The translations under genes were made by a program, and so were the position numbers. Positions 11,641-23,177 of a stretch of DNA of 64,000 bases are shown one piece after another (within the stretch, counting starts at the first letter, position 1; each line of letters opens with the position of its first letter). Source of the stretch: Lithospermum erythrorhizon (taxonomy: Eukaryota; Streptophyta; Magnoliopsida; Boraginales; Boraginaceae); contig JADFUC010000525.1 of NCBI GenBank assembly GCA_019722365.1, forward strand, positions 1 through 64,000, written 5' to 3'. The notes below the pieces were generated by a model. The model ran no database searches. It was given only the letters and a program-made list of their open reading frames with translations, and was not told where the DNA came from.

Positions 11641-12430
11641 TGGATGAAAAGTTTCTTACGGATTCATTGGTATTTGGTTGTATAGAGTAGAATGTCGTCA
11701 CATGTTATCAACACCTTTACCATCAGCAACATGTTCCTTGTCAGTTGACCAACTGTCATTGATAGGTGCACCATCATCTGTGTGATCTTCATTCATCTCA
11801 ACTCCTGAGTCCAGAACCTTCACATTTATAGACTCTATGACTACTTGAGTCCTTTTGTTAAACACAGCATGAGCCCTACTATGTCGTGAGTATCCCAAGA
11901 ATATGCCTTCATCACTCTTGACATCAAATTTCTGCCTTGGTTCACGGTCAACAAGAATATAGCACAAACTACCAAATACATGAAAATATTGAACATTTGG
12001 CTTTCTCCCCTCATATTTCATAATTTGTGTTGTTGGTACCTGGGCGTAAAGTGATGCGGTTATGAATGTGACAAGCAGTGTTGATAGCCTCGGCCCAAAA
12101 CTTGAGAGGAATGTTTTTGGCATGAATCATGACACGTGCCATCTCTTGAATAGTTCGATTCTTCCTTTCAACGACACCATTTTGTTATGGTGTGATAGGG
12201 CTTGAATAATTCATGAGTAGTCCTTCATCGGCACATAACTTCGGCAAATTTTAAATTTTGAACTCTTTCCCATGGTCACTCTGATCGAACAACATCTTGC
12301 TCATTCTCATTTGAAATTAGAGAATCCAACTTCTTAACCACCTCAAACCCCATGTCAAGATTTTCTCTAAGAAACTCAACTCGTATGCAGGTCAATCTTG
12401 AACACACACATAGACATGGTGCCTTTGGTT
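11640..12430 (-). pseudogene. Copia integrase C-terminal region, distal copy of a duplication
   Basis: Read on the minus strand, integrase text gives VVERKNRTIQEMARVMIHA at about 12180-12125, which holds the catalytic Glu of the DDE core. It goes on to KYEGRKPNVQYFHVFGSLCY and KSDEGIFLGYSRHSRAHAVF (12050-11880), a signature of copia integrases. The same block recurs in weaker form at 12437-13130, so the integrase end is tandemly duplicated. Frameshifts separate the parts. Confidence 0.8.
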
Positions 12431-12436
12431 CCTTCT

Positions 12437-13370
12437 TTTTTTGTTGTAACTCTCCCCAATAATGTTGTCAAGCGGGTGGTTCTTTGGATTAAATGGTATG
12501 GGGCGGACTATCATCACACATGTGTCATCAGCACTTTTTCCGTCAACGTGTTCCTTGTTGTATGATCAAGCCCACATCATTGATAGGTGTACCATCATCT
12601 ATGTGTTCTTCATTCATCTCAACTCCATGACCACGAGTCCTTTATTTGAACTTGCGTGGCGCTTCTATGTGGTAGTATCGAGAAATATACCTTCATCACA
12701 TTTGACATCAAATTTTGCTTGTGGTTCACGGTCGGCAGAATATATCACAAACTACCAAATACATGAAATATTGAACATTTGACTTTCTCCCCTCCATTAT
12801 TTCAAAATTTATTGTTGTTTGTACACAGTCCTAGAGTGATGCGGTTATGGATATAACCGGGAAGTGTTGATAGCCTCGACGAAACATGAGAGAGAATGTT
12901 TTTAGCATGAATCATGACACGTGCCATCTCTTGAATGTTTTGAGTAATTCCTTCATCAGCACAGAACTCAACAAATTTTGAATTTTCGAACTCTTTCCCA
13001 TGGTCACTCCTGATCCGGACAACATGTTGCTCCTTCTCATTTTGGACTTGAAGAATGAAGCTTTTAACCACCTGAGTGTATCGAGACTTTTCTCTGAAGC
13101 TTCGACCCATGTATCTGGTGAGAAATCATCAACATACATAAACATACTTTTCTCTATGCTTTCAACTTGCATAGGTCCCGTGATCCATATTGCATCAACT
13201 TTCAGTACCACGAGTTTTGACCATCTGTCGCAACTTATGGTGACAACTTTTTGGGTTGTTTTTCAGTTGGCTCTCCAGCATGCTTGATCTTTGACATCAA
13301 GCGTTGGTATTCCTCAAACAACTTCCTTGAAATAAGTTCTTTGAATATTATTCCTATAATAAGTATGGCG
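12437..13370 (-). pseudogene. Copia integrase core, proximal copy of a duplication
   Basis: On the minus strand the core reads WVEASEKSLDTLRW, VKSFILQVQNEKEQHVV, IRSDHGKEFENSKFVEFC and then GITQNIQEMARVMIHA (13110-12900). The stretch that should hold NGVVERKNR and its catalytic Glu is deleted between ITQN and IQEMAR, whereas the distal copy keeps it. Downstream, text parallel to 11700-12020 is repeated at 12460-12790. Integrase would be inactive. Confidence 0.8.
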
Positions 13371-13375
13371 TAATA

Positions 13376-13669
13376 TCATGTGCCATAATTCAACATCCTC
13401 ACCTTTCCTACTAGGCAGGCTTCTATGGAGCTTCGCGTATTAGAAATTATCGGTAGACTTAGTTCCGCCTGCTTATTATTTTCACATGAGTCATTGACTG
13501 TGCACCCCTCCTTGCCAAAAAATACTTTCATGCCATTATCACATAATTGACTTATACTAATGAGATTTGCAGTTAACCATTCGACTAGTAGAACATCAGT
13601 TAATTGTGGTAAGCCATCAACATTCAACTTCCCTCTGGCTGATGATTCTTCTTTGCCTCCATCTACCAA
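13376..13669 (-). pseudogene. Copia GAG-pre-integrase domain
   Basis: LPQLTDVLLVEWLTANLIS followed by ISQLCDNGMKVFF is the typical domain between protease and integrase in plant Ty1/copia polyproteins. The frame is open over about 97 residues but is joined to its neighbours only through frameshifts. It fits the gag, protease, integrase, RT order that marks copia elements. Confidence 0.8.
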
Positions 13670-13814
13670 AAAGTGGCATGATCACCTTTAAGTGAACAAA
13701 TCACAGGTAAGATCACATGTACTTTTGTCGTGTGTCTTGGTATCACTATCAAAGTACCAACTAGATTAGGCATATGTTTTTAGGAAGTGTATTAGCAGTA
13801 CGACAACATTTACC

Positions 13815-15120
13815 TTAACTGACCTTGAGCCTTGCGTGATTGATACTTACTTCTTCTTGGTACATATATTTTGTATCAATAGGGGGCAATATGGCCTTTC
13901 TTGCCACAATAATGACAGTACCATACTTTGCTTCTCCTTCGTCGATGACCACCAGTGGCTCTCTCTGTCTTTGACGGCTGGATCCAACCTTCGTTAACAA
14001 ATTTAGTATCTTCTTTTGGTTTGAACAAGTTCCCTTTGTTGAAGCCAATTCACCGTACTCATCTTGACATCCTTACCAATTCCAATAATATCCTCTAGAA
14101 TATTTGTTCTACAATTCATCATTTTAATCCCTTATTTACGGCATTAGCAGGCCTTCAAGTGCTAAATTTCTTGATCTTGATCATCTAATTTCGCCGGTGT
14201 CTTAGACTCGCCGTCACTCATGGTAGAGGTAATTCTTTGATTACTTCTTGAGATAGTTGGTTCTCTGCTTGACTATGTCAAAGCCTTCACATGTTGCTTA
14301 AATTGCTTTTGATTTATACGCTGTCATGGGTATAGTTTCACTTCACCGGCTTCTTCCGTATTTGTTGTTACATCATTAACAGATGGTGACAATCGATGAG
14401 GTTTCTTGTTAAATCGTTTGAGGTTTCTGTTAATTCTTAGCATAACATATTTATGGTTTGTGATTCTTCATCATCGACATCTACACTTGAAGCTTTGAGT
14501 TCGATTCCTTTCTTCTTACTAGGCTCACGCCGTTTAGAACATATCGAATGTAGCCAAATTTCAATGTCAGTTCATCGAATACATGGTAGTCCAAATCCTA
14601 GCTTCTTCAATAGCCGTTACCTTGTGAGCAAAGTTTTTGGGCAATGTTCTTAGCACTTTCCTCACTAGCTTTTCATTGCTCATATAGGTTCCCCAACGAA
14701 AAAAGACTCGTTAATATCCTTGATTGTATTATTGGCACATGGTTTGTAGATTCATCTTCTTCATTCTTTAGAGCTTGGTGCGTTGTTAACTATTTGAGTC
14801 TACGACATTACGTACCTTCAAGGTTCCCTCATATGCGGTTTGCAAAGTATCCCAAGCGGTCTTAAGCCCGCGATTACATGTGTTGTCGGCTTAAACACAT
14901 TGAGATCTCATTAGAGGAATAGCATTCATGTATGACATTTTTTAAACAAGTTCCTATTCATCCATGATCTAATCATCATAAGGCTTCACCATTACTACAC
15001 CTTCATTGTCGGCCAGGTTGGTGTTGTCCACCTAGCACGTACAACTTTCCATGTCTTTGTGTCCGTAGACTTTTAGGAATGGGTCATCTAGCCAGTAGAA
15101 TAGTTAGTTCAGTCAAGAGC
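13815..15120 (-). pseudogene. Copia gag remnant with zinc knuckle
   Basis: The minus strand holds a CCHC-like knuckle in broken frames at about 13930-13860 (family form CHYCGKKGHI). Farther 5' there is gag wording at about 14700-14560 equivalent to KLVRKVLRTLPKNFAHKVTAIEEA. The 5' end of gag reaches the primer site at 15207. Stops and frameshifts are frequent. Gag would package the element RNA. Confidence 0.7.
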
Positions 15121-15206
15121 AATTAATTAGGAAGTAGTTTAGACCTCATCTCAAAGCCTTCCATTTGTAAAATTACACCGATCTCTCACTCTTGTGCGTT
15201 AGAGTG

Positions 15207-15221
15207 CCCGCTCCGATACCA
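15207..15221 (-). other. Primer-binding site (tRNA-iMet type) of the copia element
   Basis: On the minus strand TGGTATCGGAGCGGG is close to the plant initiator tRNA-Met complement TGGTATCAGAGC. It lies two bases inside the LTR end, which fixes the element as minus-oriented with its 5' LTR on the right. Confidence 0.85.
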
Positions 15222-15223
15222 AT

Positions 15224-15930
15224 TGAAAAGTGTAATCTACCACTTATGACCCGTTGTCAATACAATCATGACCCTAAAATTGACTTTGACTAAAAGGTAA
15301 ATTGTCTTTGGTAAAAACATAATCGAGTAGCTTGATTCGATTTCAACATACACCTAAAATGCAGAGCTGACCCGACCCAATGAAGGATACCACTATGATA
15401 GAGAATTACAAATAAGGACTTATGTAAATGCTCTTCATTCTTCTACGCCTTATTCTACTTCTATCTAGATGTATAAGTCCAGGCTCCCCCCAGCTTGTCC
15501 ATATCCTCACTACACACTACTACCCCTAGTATGTGTCAACTCACAAATGTTATCACTAGAATGGTATTTGTAACAAGGCGTTAACAACGAGTTGTACACT
15601 CTGAGAGTTTATAGAACACTCAACCGGCGACCAACATAATCAATGTAATCTCTTGTTTTGGTTTTCTTCTAGATCTGCATTAGAAGCCTTTATATAGTGT
15701 AGGCACAAATACGTTTATGAAAATAACTTTCATAAATAAAACTTCCATCTTGTAAAATAATCAATGTGATCGATCTTCTTTCCTTCATTATTTTAGACGT
15801 GAATTCTAACTTGATACCAGAAGTAATGCTTTCCATTGGCAAATCATATCTAATGAGATCTTCTTCATAAATGGAAACAAAATCTTCTTCGTCGGATTCA
15901 CTCACGCTTCATCAGGCTATTACTATCAAC
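15224..15930 (-). repeat. 5' LTR of the minus-strand copia element
   Basis: The LTR begins on the plus strand with TGAAAAGTGTAATCTACC, directly beyond the primer site. The right end is uncertain (about 15910-15950), because no second LTR was found to align with it. A reading frame on the minus strand at 15905-15690 has no recognisable domain and is taken as chance. The stretch 15930-16085 holds no gene. Confidence 0.6.
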
Positions 15931-16084
15931 TCTTAGAGTTGGTGTGACATCCCTTGAGAAATACTTGGCCAATTTTCATGCACTAACAATTTTAAACTGT
16001 ATTCATCTTGAATCATTTCTTCCCAGGAAGTGCATAGCCACAGATCGCCACTAACTTTAAGGCATTTTAAGTAACGTCACGGGC

Positions 16085-16562
16085 ATAAAATGTTATATAT
16101 ATTTATAGATGTACTCGGTTCATCCTATTTAGATATTCGGGCATTCGATTACCGATGCAGTGCGGGTCCGGCCAAATCAACTTGATAATACGAGGACACG
16201 TGTGGCTCGACCCAGCGACTGATCTAATCTGACCATATTCTATACTATCACTATAAATACCACTACCTTGGCACCATTTGAGAATGGCCAGTTCCGTCCT
16301 TTAGTACTATTATGTTTGTTGAACCTTAGTGAATTCATCGTCGAAGTGTCTGTGGTCGGTCCCAGCCTCACTTCAATTAAACGGCTTGACTCGGTGAGAT
16401 CATTCATTGGATCGAAGCCTAGACTAAAAGCCCCATTTCGGAAATTCCCCGATATAAACCTCAGCGAATCACACCAAGGAGGACAATTTCCCACTCGCGG
16501 ACTACGGTAGTGGCGAGTCAATCGCCAAAACCGAACATTGAGGATACGGAAATGGCAAATCA
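16085..16562 (+). repeat. LTR (right part) of Tat-type gypsy element 1
   Basis: The segment has a TATA box (CTATAAATAC, 16251-16260) downstream of GACACGTGTGGC and ends in CA two bases before a TGGCGCC-type primer site. The left limit is a guess, because no second LTR survives for comparison. Confidence 0.6.
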
Positions 16563-16564
16563 AA

Positions 16565-16580
16565 TTGCGCCGTTTGTGAA
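16565..16580 (+). other. Primer-binding site of Tat element 1
   Basis: TTGCGCCGTTTGTGAA differs little from TGGCGCCGTCTGTGGG, the form used by plant Tat/Athila-type Ty3/gypsy elements. A near-exact version is present on the minus strand at 32614-32630. Confidence 0.75.
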
Positions 16581-17117
16581 GTGATAATCAAGTTCCTCGG
16601 AATACAAATGTGCTGCGACTCAAAGCACTAAGCACCAAGCACGGACATTCCTGGTCCATCGGCAGCAGGCATTCCCAGAGGAGCTAATCGAACAATTTAC
16701 ACAAGCAGACATTCGTTAAAAAGTACAAAGGTGGGTCCTTTTGGCTCGAGAACAAGAGATACAACGATAGTGGGCTATTACGGAAATGGATAGGTTGAAT
16801 GGGAGTAACAAGCGAGGGTTGATAGGAAAATGTAGGGAAAGACGGTCATTTCACGAATGATCTCCAAACATACCGCGTATACTCCCACATATACGGACTC
16901 CATGTTACTGAGTATGGCGTACAAGGTCAACAACATATAGACCCTTTAGTGGTCCGTAAACAATCCCTTGATGAACCATAATGCCGCCATCACCGCAAGA
17001 ATTATTAGCAAATCAGAAGAGAGTTTGTGAGTTTAAACAAAGAGTCTTGGCTCGCTACGAGGAAGAGGAACCGTCGGTGGCCTTATGCGGTCATGCATTT
17101 CTGCGTGACTCAATGTA

Positions 17118-18010
17118 GTCCACAGGATTCCATATTACCTCAATTCACACAATACAGTGGCATTGGCGATCCACAAAAACATTTGAAGGGTTTCTAGGCC
17201 CAGATGACCATTAACACGAATGACATGGACATGCATGCAGCATTCCCAAAATAACCTTCTTGGTCTTTTGTAGATTGAGTACATGGGTTACGACTCAATT
17301 GATTCATATGCTCATACAACAGATGCCTTCATTTCCAAGTACAACACGTCCATCGCAAATAAGCAGGATGAGAGGGCATTGATGGATTTACAACAGTTCC
17401 CGCGTGAGTCACTTAGGGATTTCCATGAAAGATATAAAGCCATCCTCAATAACATCCCAAGCATTGATAATAAAATTGCATACATGGCTTTTTATCGTGG
17501 ATTGAATTATGGGAAGTTGAAAAAGGCATTCGTGTTGGAAACCCCATTGACAAAGGATGAGTTAACCAAGATGGTTAATAAACACATTGACATGGAAAAT
17601 TTAGAAAGGAATGAGGGCCCTTCAGGCGATCTGCGAGAGAAATTGGGTAGAAAAGATAATCAGGGCCACTCAAAGAAGCCTATATGGGATAGGCGCTATG
17701 TGAAAGAGGCACGGCTTCGGCGACCTTATTCTCCACCAAGGAGAGAGTTGGTGCGTTGTGCTCAACCTATCTCGCAGCAGCCAATGGCAGGCCAAATACC
17801 CCTGAGAGTAGCCATCTCTGAGATTTATTCCCAGATGGCTAATAAATCAGTTATTGCCTAAGCCTCCCAGGATGAGGGGATCGGAGGCGAATAGAGATAA
17901 ATAAAGATATTGTGAATACCATAAAGAATACGGCAATCACACAGATGAGTGTCGAATGTTGAAATTGGAAATAGAAAAACTGATCAAAAGGGGACATTTG
18001 AAAGAATTTG
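17118..18010 (+). pseudogene. Tat-type gag, element 1
   Basis: The N-terminal part LPQFTQYSGIGDPQKHLKGF (17130-17200) is closed by a stop. A long open frame follows at 17283-17861 with KQDERALMDLQQFPRESL, AYMAFYRGLNYGKLKKAFV and ETPLTKDELT. Near 17908-17950 the Tat-type YCEYHKEYGNHTDECRMLK cysteine-histidine motif follows. The closest relative in the window is the gag at 31565-32417 on the other strand. The 192-residue block is unusually well kept, but a stop near 17200 and frameshifts near 17860 and 18010 break the gene. Confidence 0.85.
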
Positions 18011-18229
18011 TGGGCCGACAAGCACGGGCATACTGCTTAAAGCCCACAAAACCGCAATTTCGAGGGCGTGGGGTGAGTCCGCCTCGGGAGGAGATGAGAA
18101 ACAGGCGGGACTCGCCACGAAAATTGGTCGTATTGACACAATATCCGGAGGACGTGCAGGAGGGGGCGACTCGAGAAATTATGCGAGAAGAGAAGTATAC
18201 TCTGCGACATCCATGCCAATATCCGCATA

Positions 18230-18620
18230 GGTGATTTCATTCTTAGATGCCGAGTTACGGGGCCTTGAGTTGCCACATGATGATCCGGTCGTGATAGCAC
18301 CAGTTATCGAGTATGCGTTGAAGAATCTTGGAGGTGAATCTACGAGGCTGCTTGAGCGTCCTATATTTATCCACATATGATAAATTAGGATTACCACGCA
18401 ACATGTTGCAACCAATGACCACACCCTTAACAGGCTTTACTGGTCATTCGGTGTACCCAAAAGGAATAGCGAATTTGGATTTGGCCGGTGGGTCGGAGAT
18501 AAAAAATCACAATCAGGAGACGAGTTCCTTTAGCATTGGATATCCAGGATTCGGCGTATAATGGGTTGATCGGGCGACCCATCTTGGCAGCGACATTAAG
18601 AGAATTGTTTCTCACACCTT
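18230..18620 (+). pseudogene. Tat protease, element 1, catalytic DTG lost
   Basis: RGLELPHDDPVVIAPVI (18260-18310) leads into the protease. Where the family has VDTGSSV, the sequence at about 18330-18355 reads EVNLRGCLSV, so the catalytic aspartate is gone. Further on LYLSTYDKLGLPRN and LTGFTGHSVYPKGIANLDL are still clear. The protease would be inactive. Confidence 0.8.
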
Positions 18621-18784
18621 AAGTGGAAGTTACCAACCGCAGCAAGCATAGGGGAGGCATGTGGTGATAAGAAAAGGTGAATATATTTATGGGCGTCGGT
18701 TCCTCCTTTAGGAAAAACGTCGGGAAAAGAGCAAAGAGGCGGTTCGGAAAAATCATCCGGAGGTAATGACCTTGAGAGAGGTTA

Positions 18785-19560
18785 ATGGTCGCGAAGCGAA
18801 TGCATCGGGAAGCCCGGTTCCCGAGGAAAGACATTCGTATAGGAGCAATCTGGAAAAGTCCTGAGGAGGATTGGTCGGTGATTCGCGAATATAAGGATAT
18901 CTTTGCTTGGGGCCCAGAAGACATGCCGGGGATAGACACATCAGTCGCATTGCACCAGCTGCATGTGGACTCTATGTATAAACCGTTAAACAAAAGAAGC
19001 GATCATTCAAGGACGAAAAGAATTGGGTGGTTAGAGCAGAAGTTGACCTGTTATTAAAGGTGGGGAGGCCATCACGGCGCTCAAGTTTCTGAATGGGTGG
19101 CAGATAGTATTGGTTAGAAGCCAGGGACATGGAGAATGTGCACGGACTTCACTAGTCTCAATAAGGCTTTCCCTAAAATTTTACGCTTCTACATGTCTTG
19201 CTAGGATGGTTGATGGTAGGGCCAGATCCACAGTCTTGATTTCATGCCTCGCGGGGATATCATCAGATTAATGTATTCAGAAGATGAGGAAAAAACTACC
19301 TTTATAACAGAGTACGGGTTATATTGTTGGAAGGTAATGCCTTTCAGTTTCAGAAATGATGGAGCCACTTATCAAAGGGTAATTAACTCTATCTTTGCTA
19401 ATCAAATTGGTCGTAACATGGAGATATATGTTGAGGACATGTTGGTAAAAAGAAAGGTCCGAAGGGACCACCTGAAGAATTTGAAGGAAACTTTTGATCA
19501 ATTGAGAAGGAGTAAGCTGGGATCAACTTTCGGATAAATGCTCCTTAAATTCGCATTTGG
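18785..19560 (+). pseudogene. Tat reverse transcriptase, element 1
   Basis: The RT N-terminus DIFAWGPEDMPGIDTSVALH (18895-18950) is followed by a badly decayed stretch. Then come EEKTTFITEYGLYCWKVMPF, ATYQRVINSIFANQIGRNM and YVED at 19427-19438, where the family has YVDD. The first catalytic Asp of the box is replaced by Glu. A stop near 19535 ends the block and GKFLGYMISERGIEPNPDKI follows at 19560. RT makes cDNA from the element RNA. Confidence 0.85.
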
Positions 19561-20015
19561 GAAATTCTTAGGCTACATGATTAGCGAAAGGGGAATCGAA
19601 CCAAATCCGGACAAGATCAAAGCCATCCTTGAAATGCAACCCCCCAGTGAATATAAGGATATCCAGAAGCTCACAGGATGTCTCGTGGCCCTAAGCCGGT
19701 TCATTTCCAAGTCAGGAGAGAGGAATCTGCCTTTTTTCAAGAACCTCATACGGGCCTCGAAGCTCCCAAGATTGTGGGATGATGGCAAGAGGTGTCGCTT
19801 AGAAGCTTCGAAGAGTTGAAGGAGTATTTAGGCTCATCTAAGTTGCTATCACAACCAGAAGAGGGAGAGCTGTTACAGTTATATCTAGCGTGTCGATTGG
19901 GCTGTTGTAGCGTCTTGTTCCGCGATGTTGAGGGGCCCATGAGCCGGTTTATTACGTGAGCCGCGTCTTACATAGTGCGGAAGGAGAATTTACGCTGATA
20001 GGGCAAGTCACGGAT
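19561..20015 (+). pseudogene. Tat RT-RNase H connection, element 1, truncated
   Basis: KIKAILEMQPPSEYKDIQKL and LTGCLVALSRFISKSGERNL are typical of the RT connection. The text then reads toward RNase H (LYLACRLGCCSVLFRDVEG, 19875-19940) and stops near 20015 at an AT-rich stretch. No integrase is present, so the element lost its 3' half. Confidence 0.75.
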
Positions 20016-20335
20016 CGATAGCCAAAGAAAGTCATTACAATGTAACCAGTTCATACTACTAATTAATTTTATGCCAGAGTGAGTGTCTAAGACACTAATT
20101 GTTTTAACTAAAATACTACTATTTTCATAATAAAGTTCTTGAGGTATGAAGTTATATAAAACCACTTTTTCTATTTTTCAACTGTTTCTTGAAATCTTTC
20201 TTATTTTGTTTGATTTTTTAAAAAACAAAACTAATATTTTATTTCAAACTTTTGTTCTTGGTGCACTCGACGTCAAATGAATTTTTCTAATTAAGTTGAC
20301 AATATATTTTATTATTTAAAACTACCAACTTATTA
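20016..20335. other. AT-rich spacer between Tat elements 1 and 2
   Basis: About 320 bases with no coding pattern, rich in A and T, separating a truncated RNase H on the left from a leader on the right. I see no gene or clear repeat. Confidence 0.5.
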
Positions 20336-21435
20336 ATAATTCCATCGGTAATGGGCTTATCGAGGATCGGTCAATGAGATTGGAGCTCTCCAAAAATGGA
20401 TCGGGGGGCAGGACCATGCGAATAAATGGACATGTACCACACGAGTATGCTAGAGTGCGAAAGACCAAATTAAATGGCTTGAGCCATCCAGCTCGATAAG
20501 GAGAGAAGAGCCGTTGGAAGCTAACGGTTTGGTTCGGCTCAATTAAGGTGGAAATTAAGACCATAATTACTCGACCTTTAATGAGCCACAAAATCATTAA
20601 TCGAAAATGAAGGAGCGTTCAAGGCATGACCAAAGTAACGGTCCAAATAAACTATAAACCTTGAGGCCAAATTAAGTAAGTTCACTTTGATACCCAAATG
20701 ATCTCTTTCACAAAATAAACTCTTTCGATCCTTTACTAACTTGATCGTCGGAGTGTTTCCAGCTAGGAAACCAGTCGTTGTATTGCAGGAACTCCCATTT
20801 GGACCAAAGCTTGTCAAAGTTCAACTTGGAGGATTTGTGATCTGGCCCATTACCGAAACCGGACCAAATCATCATTGGTGACCATAATGGGAGACTTGCA
20901 TTAAGAAAGTCACTACCCACTCATTTCATCTATTACCATAGAAACAAATAGGAGTAATGACAACCTCCCTTCGGGAAATGATGGACTCAACTTGAATGAT
21001 CTCCTTCACCAGCAGGAGGAGAATACCTCAGCCAACTCAGGGCCAATCAACGAGGTCGGGGAGGGAACTATGCTGCGGTGGGAAACTCACACCCACCGAA
21101 GATGGCGAGTTCTTGTAAGGGACTAGGACCACCATTTTCTAGTGTCGGTAGCTTCGGGTGACTCTCCCCAGCAGAGGATAAGAGAGCATAGAAGTATTGT
21201 CTTCGAGGGAGAATAGGGAGGAGAGCTACACCTATTCTCCTCGGTACTGGAGAAATGAGTCGTTAGCGGGCAGCCAAATTTGCCATGACGTCATGACAGA
21301 TGTCTTAGCTGACAGCCCCCATAGAGTGGCGACCTTCAACTGACGGTTGATGCCACTTTCGGCAGAGTCGCGAACAAGCAAGGCGTGGGACCAACACTCA
21401 ATTGGTAGGTCTGGCACACTTTTCACCTGACATTC
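20336..21435 (+). other. Probable LTR or leader of Tat element 2
   Basis: The segment precedes a Tat gag and contains no coding pattern I can recognise. A TGGCGAGTTCTTG-like text near 21101 could be a decayed primer site but is weak. No partner LTR was found. Confidence 0.35.
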
Positions 21436-22205
21436 GGGGCGTTGTCATGCCAGTAAAGTTGAAACTCCCCCCGTTCAGGAAGTTCACGAGGAAGACGGAT
21501 CCGGAGGACCATACTCGGCGGAGTTCGGTCGGATGTGCTTTCACGGCCAGACGGCATGGTGTCTGCAGAGGCCCTTTTCATCGGTCTGGCCGGCCACGGC
21601 ATTAAAATAGTTATCCGATTGCGGAGGATGCATTGCATCTTTTAAAGAGCTAAAATGGGTTACTTTGAGCTATGGAAGGGTCAGCATGACAAGAATGGCT
21701 TGATCCACGATGACTTTCAAGTAACGGGAGATCGAGTCTATCGCTTCTTTCTGGGAACGGTCTCAGACGGAGTTTAACTTGATACCTGGGGCCAATTAGA
21801 AGATTTATGTGATTGCCTTTGTGGAAAGCTTGTGGTTGAGCAAGTTCAAGTCGCTCATATAAAGTAGCCCCGGGATTTGGATGTAGTCAGCGAGCAGGGC
21901 ACAGAAATTGCATACGGATCGAGGGAGGTGGGGAAGCGAGGTGAAAGGGGCGTGGGGAGGCGACCCGGTGGATCGAGGTAGTGGATGAGGGGTAAATTAG
22001 GGGCAATGCGAGGAATGCTTGGCCCCTCTCTGAAAACCTCAGCAGGGAATGTGTTCCTAGAGATTAAGGATAAGCGTATTACCACGATCACTTGACATAA
22101 TGCCCCACAAAACAAGAAGGATGTAGAATTCTTCCAATACCATAAGGACCACGGTATGATACCTACGATTGTGGACACCTAAAGATAGAGATAGAAAAGC
22201 TCATC
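21436..22205 (+). pseudogene. Tat gag, element 2, heavily decayed
   Basis: KLKLPPFRKFTRKTDPEDH (21450-21515) is the gag start of Tat elements (family form with GKTDPEDH). GHGIK and FKELKWV wording follows at about 21592-21660, and the distal EFFQYHKDHG with TYDCGHLK-type text is at 22125-22190. The frame shifts several times. Confidence 0.7.
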
Positions 22206-22399
22206 CAGTGAGGCGGTTGAGATTATGTCCGTAAGGAGACCCGAGCTTGAATCGGCGCTTTGATCGGGGCCAGTCGAATCACGATGGACCTCTAACATCA
22301 CACTTTGAGGGGTCAACGTTATCTCGGGGGTAGGAGTGGAGGAGGGATTCGGGATCGTTAGAAGGGCGTATGCCAAGCGGGACATTCTGGCATTTAACC

Positions 22400-22790
22400 G
22401 TTAGACACGCCAAGTTTTCGGACTTGTCGCCTCGGGAAGGATTTCGAGGGGATAGTGTGCCCTCATGAAGCTCCATTAGTTATCACCCCGTTGATAGCGA
22501 ACTTTAAAGTTGGACGGATGTTGGTGGACACAAGGGCTCGGTGGACATCACGTTGCTTTGGATGTGTACCTCAAATTAGGGGATGAGCGGGGCCTGAGAC
22601 TAGGCGAGTTACCAACCCGTTGGTGGGGTTCACGAGGCAACGCCACTTGAGTCCCTTGGGGGTTGCACACATCATGGTTACTATGGGTAAACATCGCAGC
22701 GGGAGGCCATGAAGACGGTGGAATTCACTATCGTGGATATGGTAGACGGAGCCTATAATGGGATCATTGGACAGCTCCTCGTTGTTGCAG
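22400..22790 (+). pseudogene. Tat protease, element 2, frameshifted at the active site
   Basis: PHEAPLVITPLIANFKVGRM then LVDT at about 22520-22535, followed by a one-base loss before GSVDI. The second half reads KTVEFTIVDMVDGAYNGIIG near 22712-22770. The motif DTG is split by the frameshift. Confidence 0.75.
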
Positions 22791-23177
22791 TTTGAGGCAG
22801 TGGTGTCCATTATGCACAAGAAGAAGAAGTTCCCAATACGGCATGGGATAAGAGAGATACAGAGAAACTAGAAGAAGGCGCGGGGATGCTACCTGGCTTC
22901 CACCAAGCGGATAAAGGAACAACTGGAGGAGGGCACCACATGCCGGGGGTCGTAAGTTTCCCGGGATCAAAATGTGTGCACCTTGGAGGTCCCGAAGGAA
23001 AGCCCTAAGAAGGGGCGTCCGCAAGAGGAGATCCGAAGTATCCCGTTCAATGAGAGGGATCCGGCAAATGTCTTGAGTGGAACTACAGGGCATAACTGCG
23101 AGCCATGCTCGGTAGGTCCTTGAGGGTATGCACACTATGCCGGTGGAACTAGAATATATTAGCATGCGAGCAAAGAT

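Noticed and set aside
15207..15221. A tRNA gene fragment
   Set aside because: Only the 3'-end complement is present at an LTR border, which is a primer-binding site and not a tRNA gene. No cloverleaf was seen.
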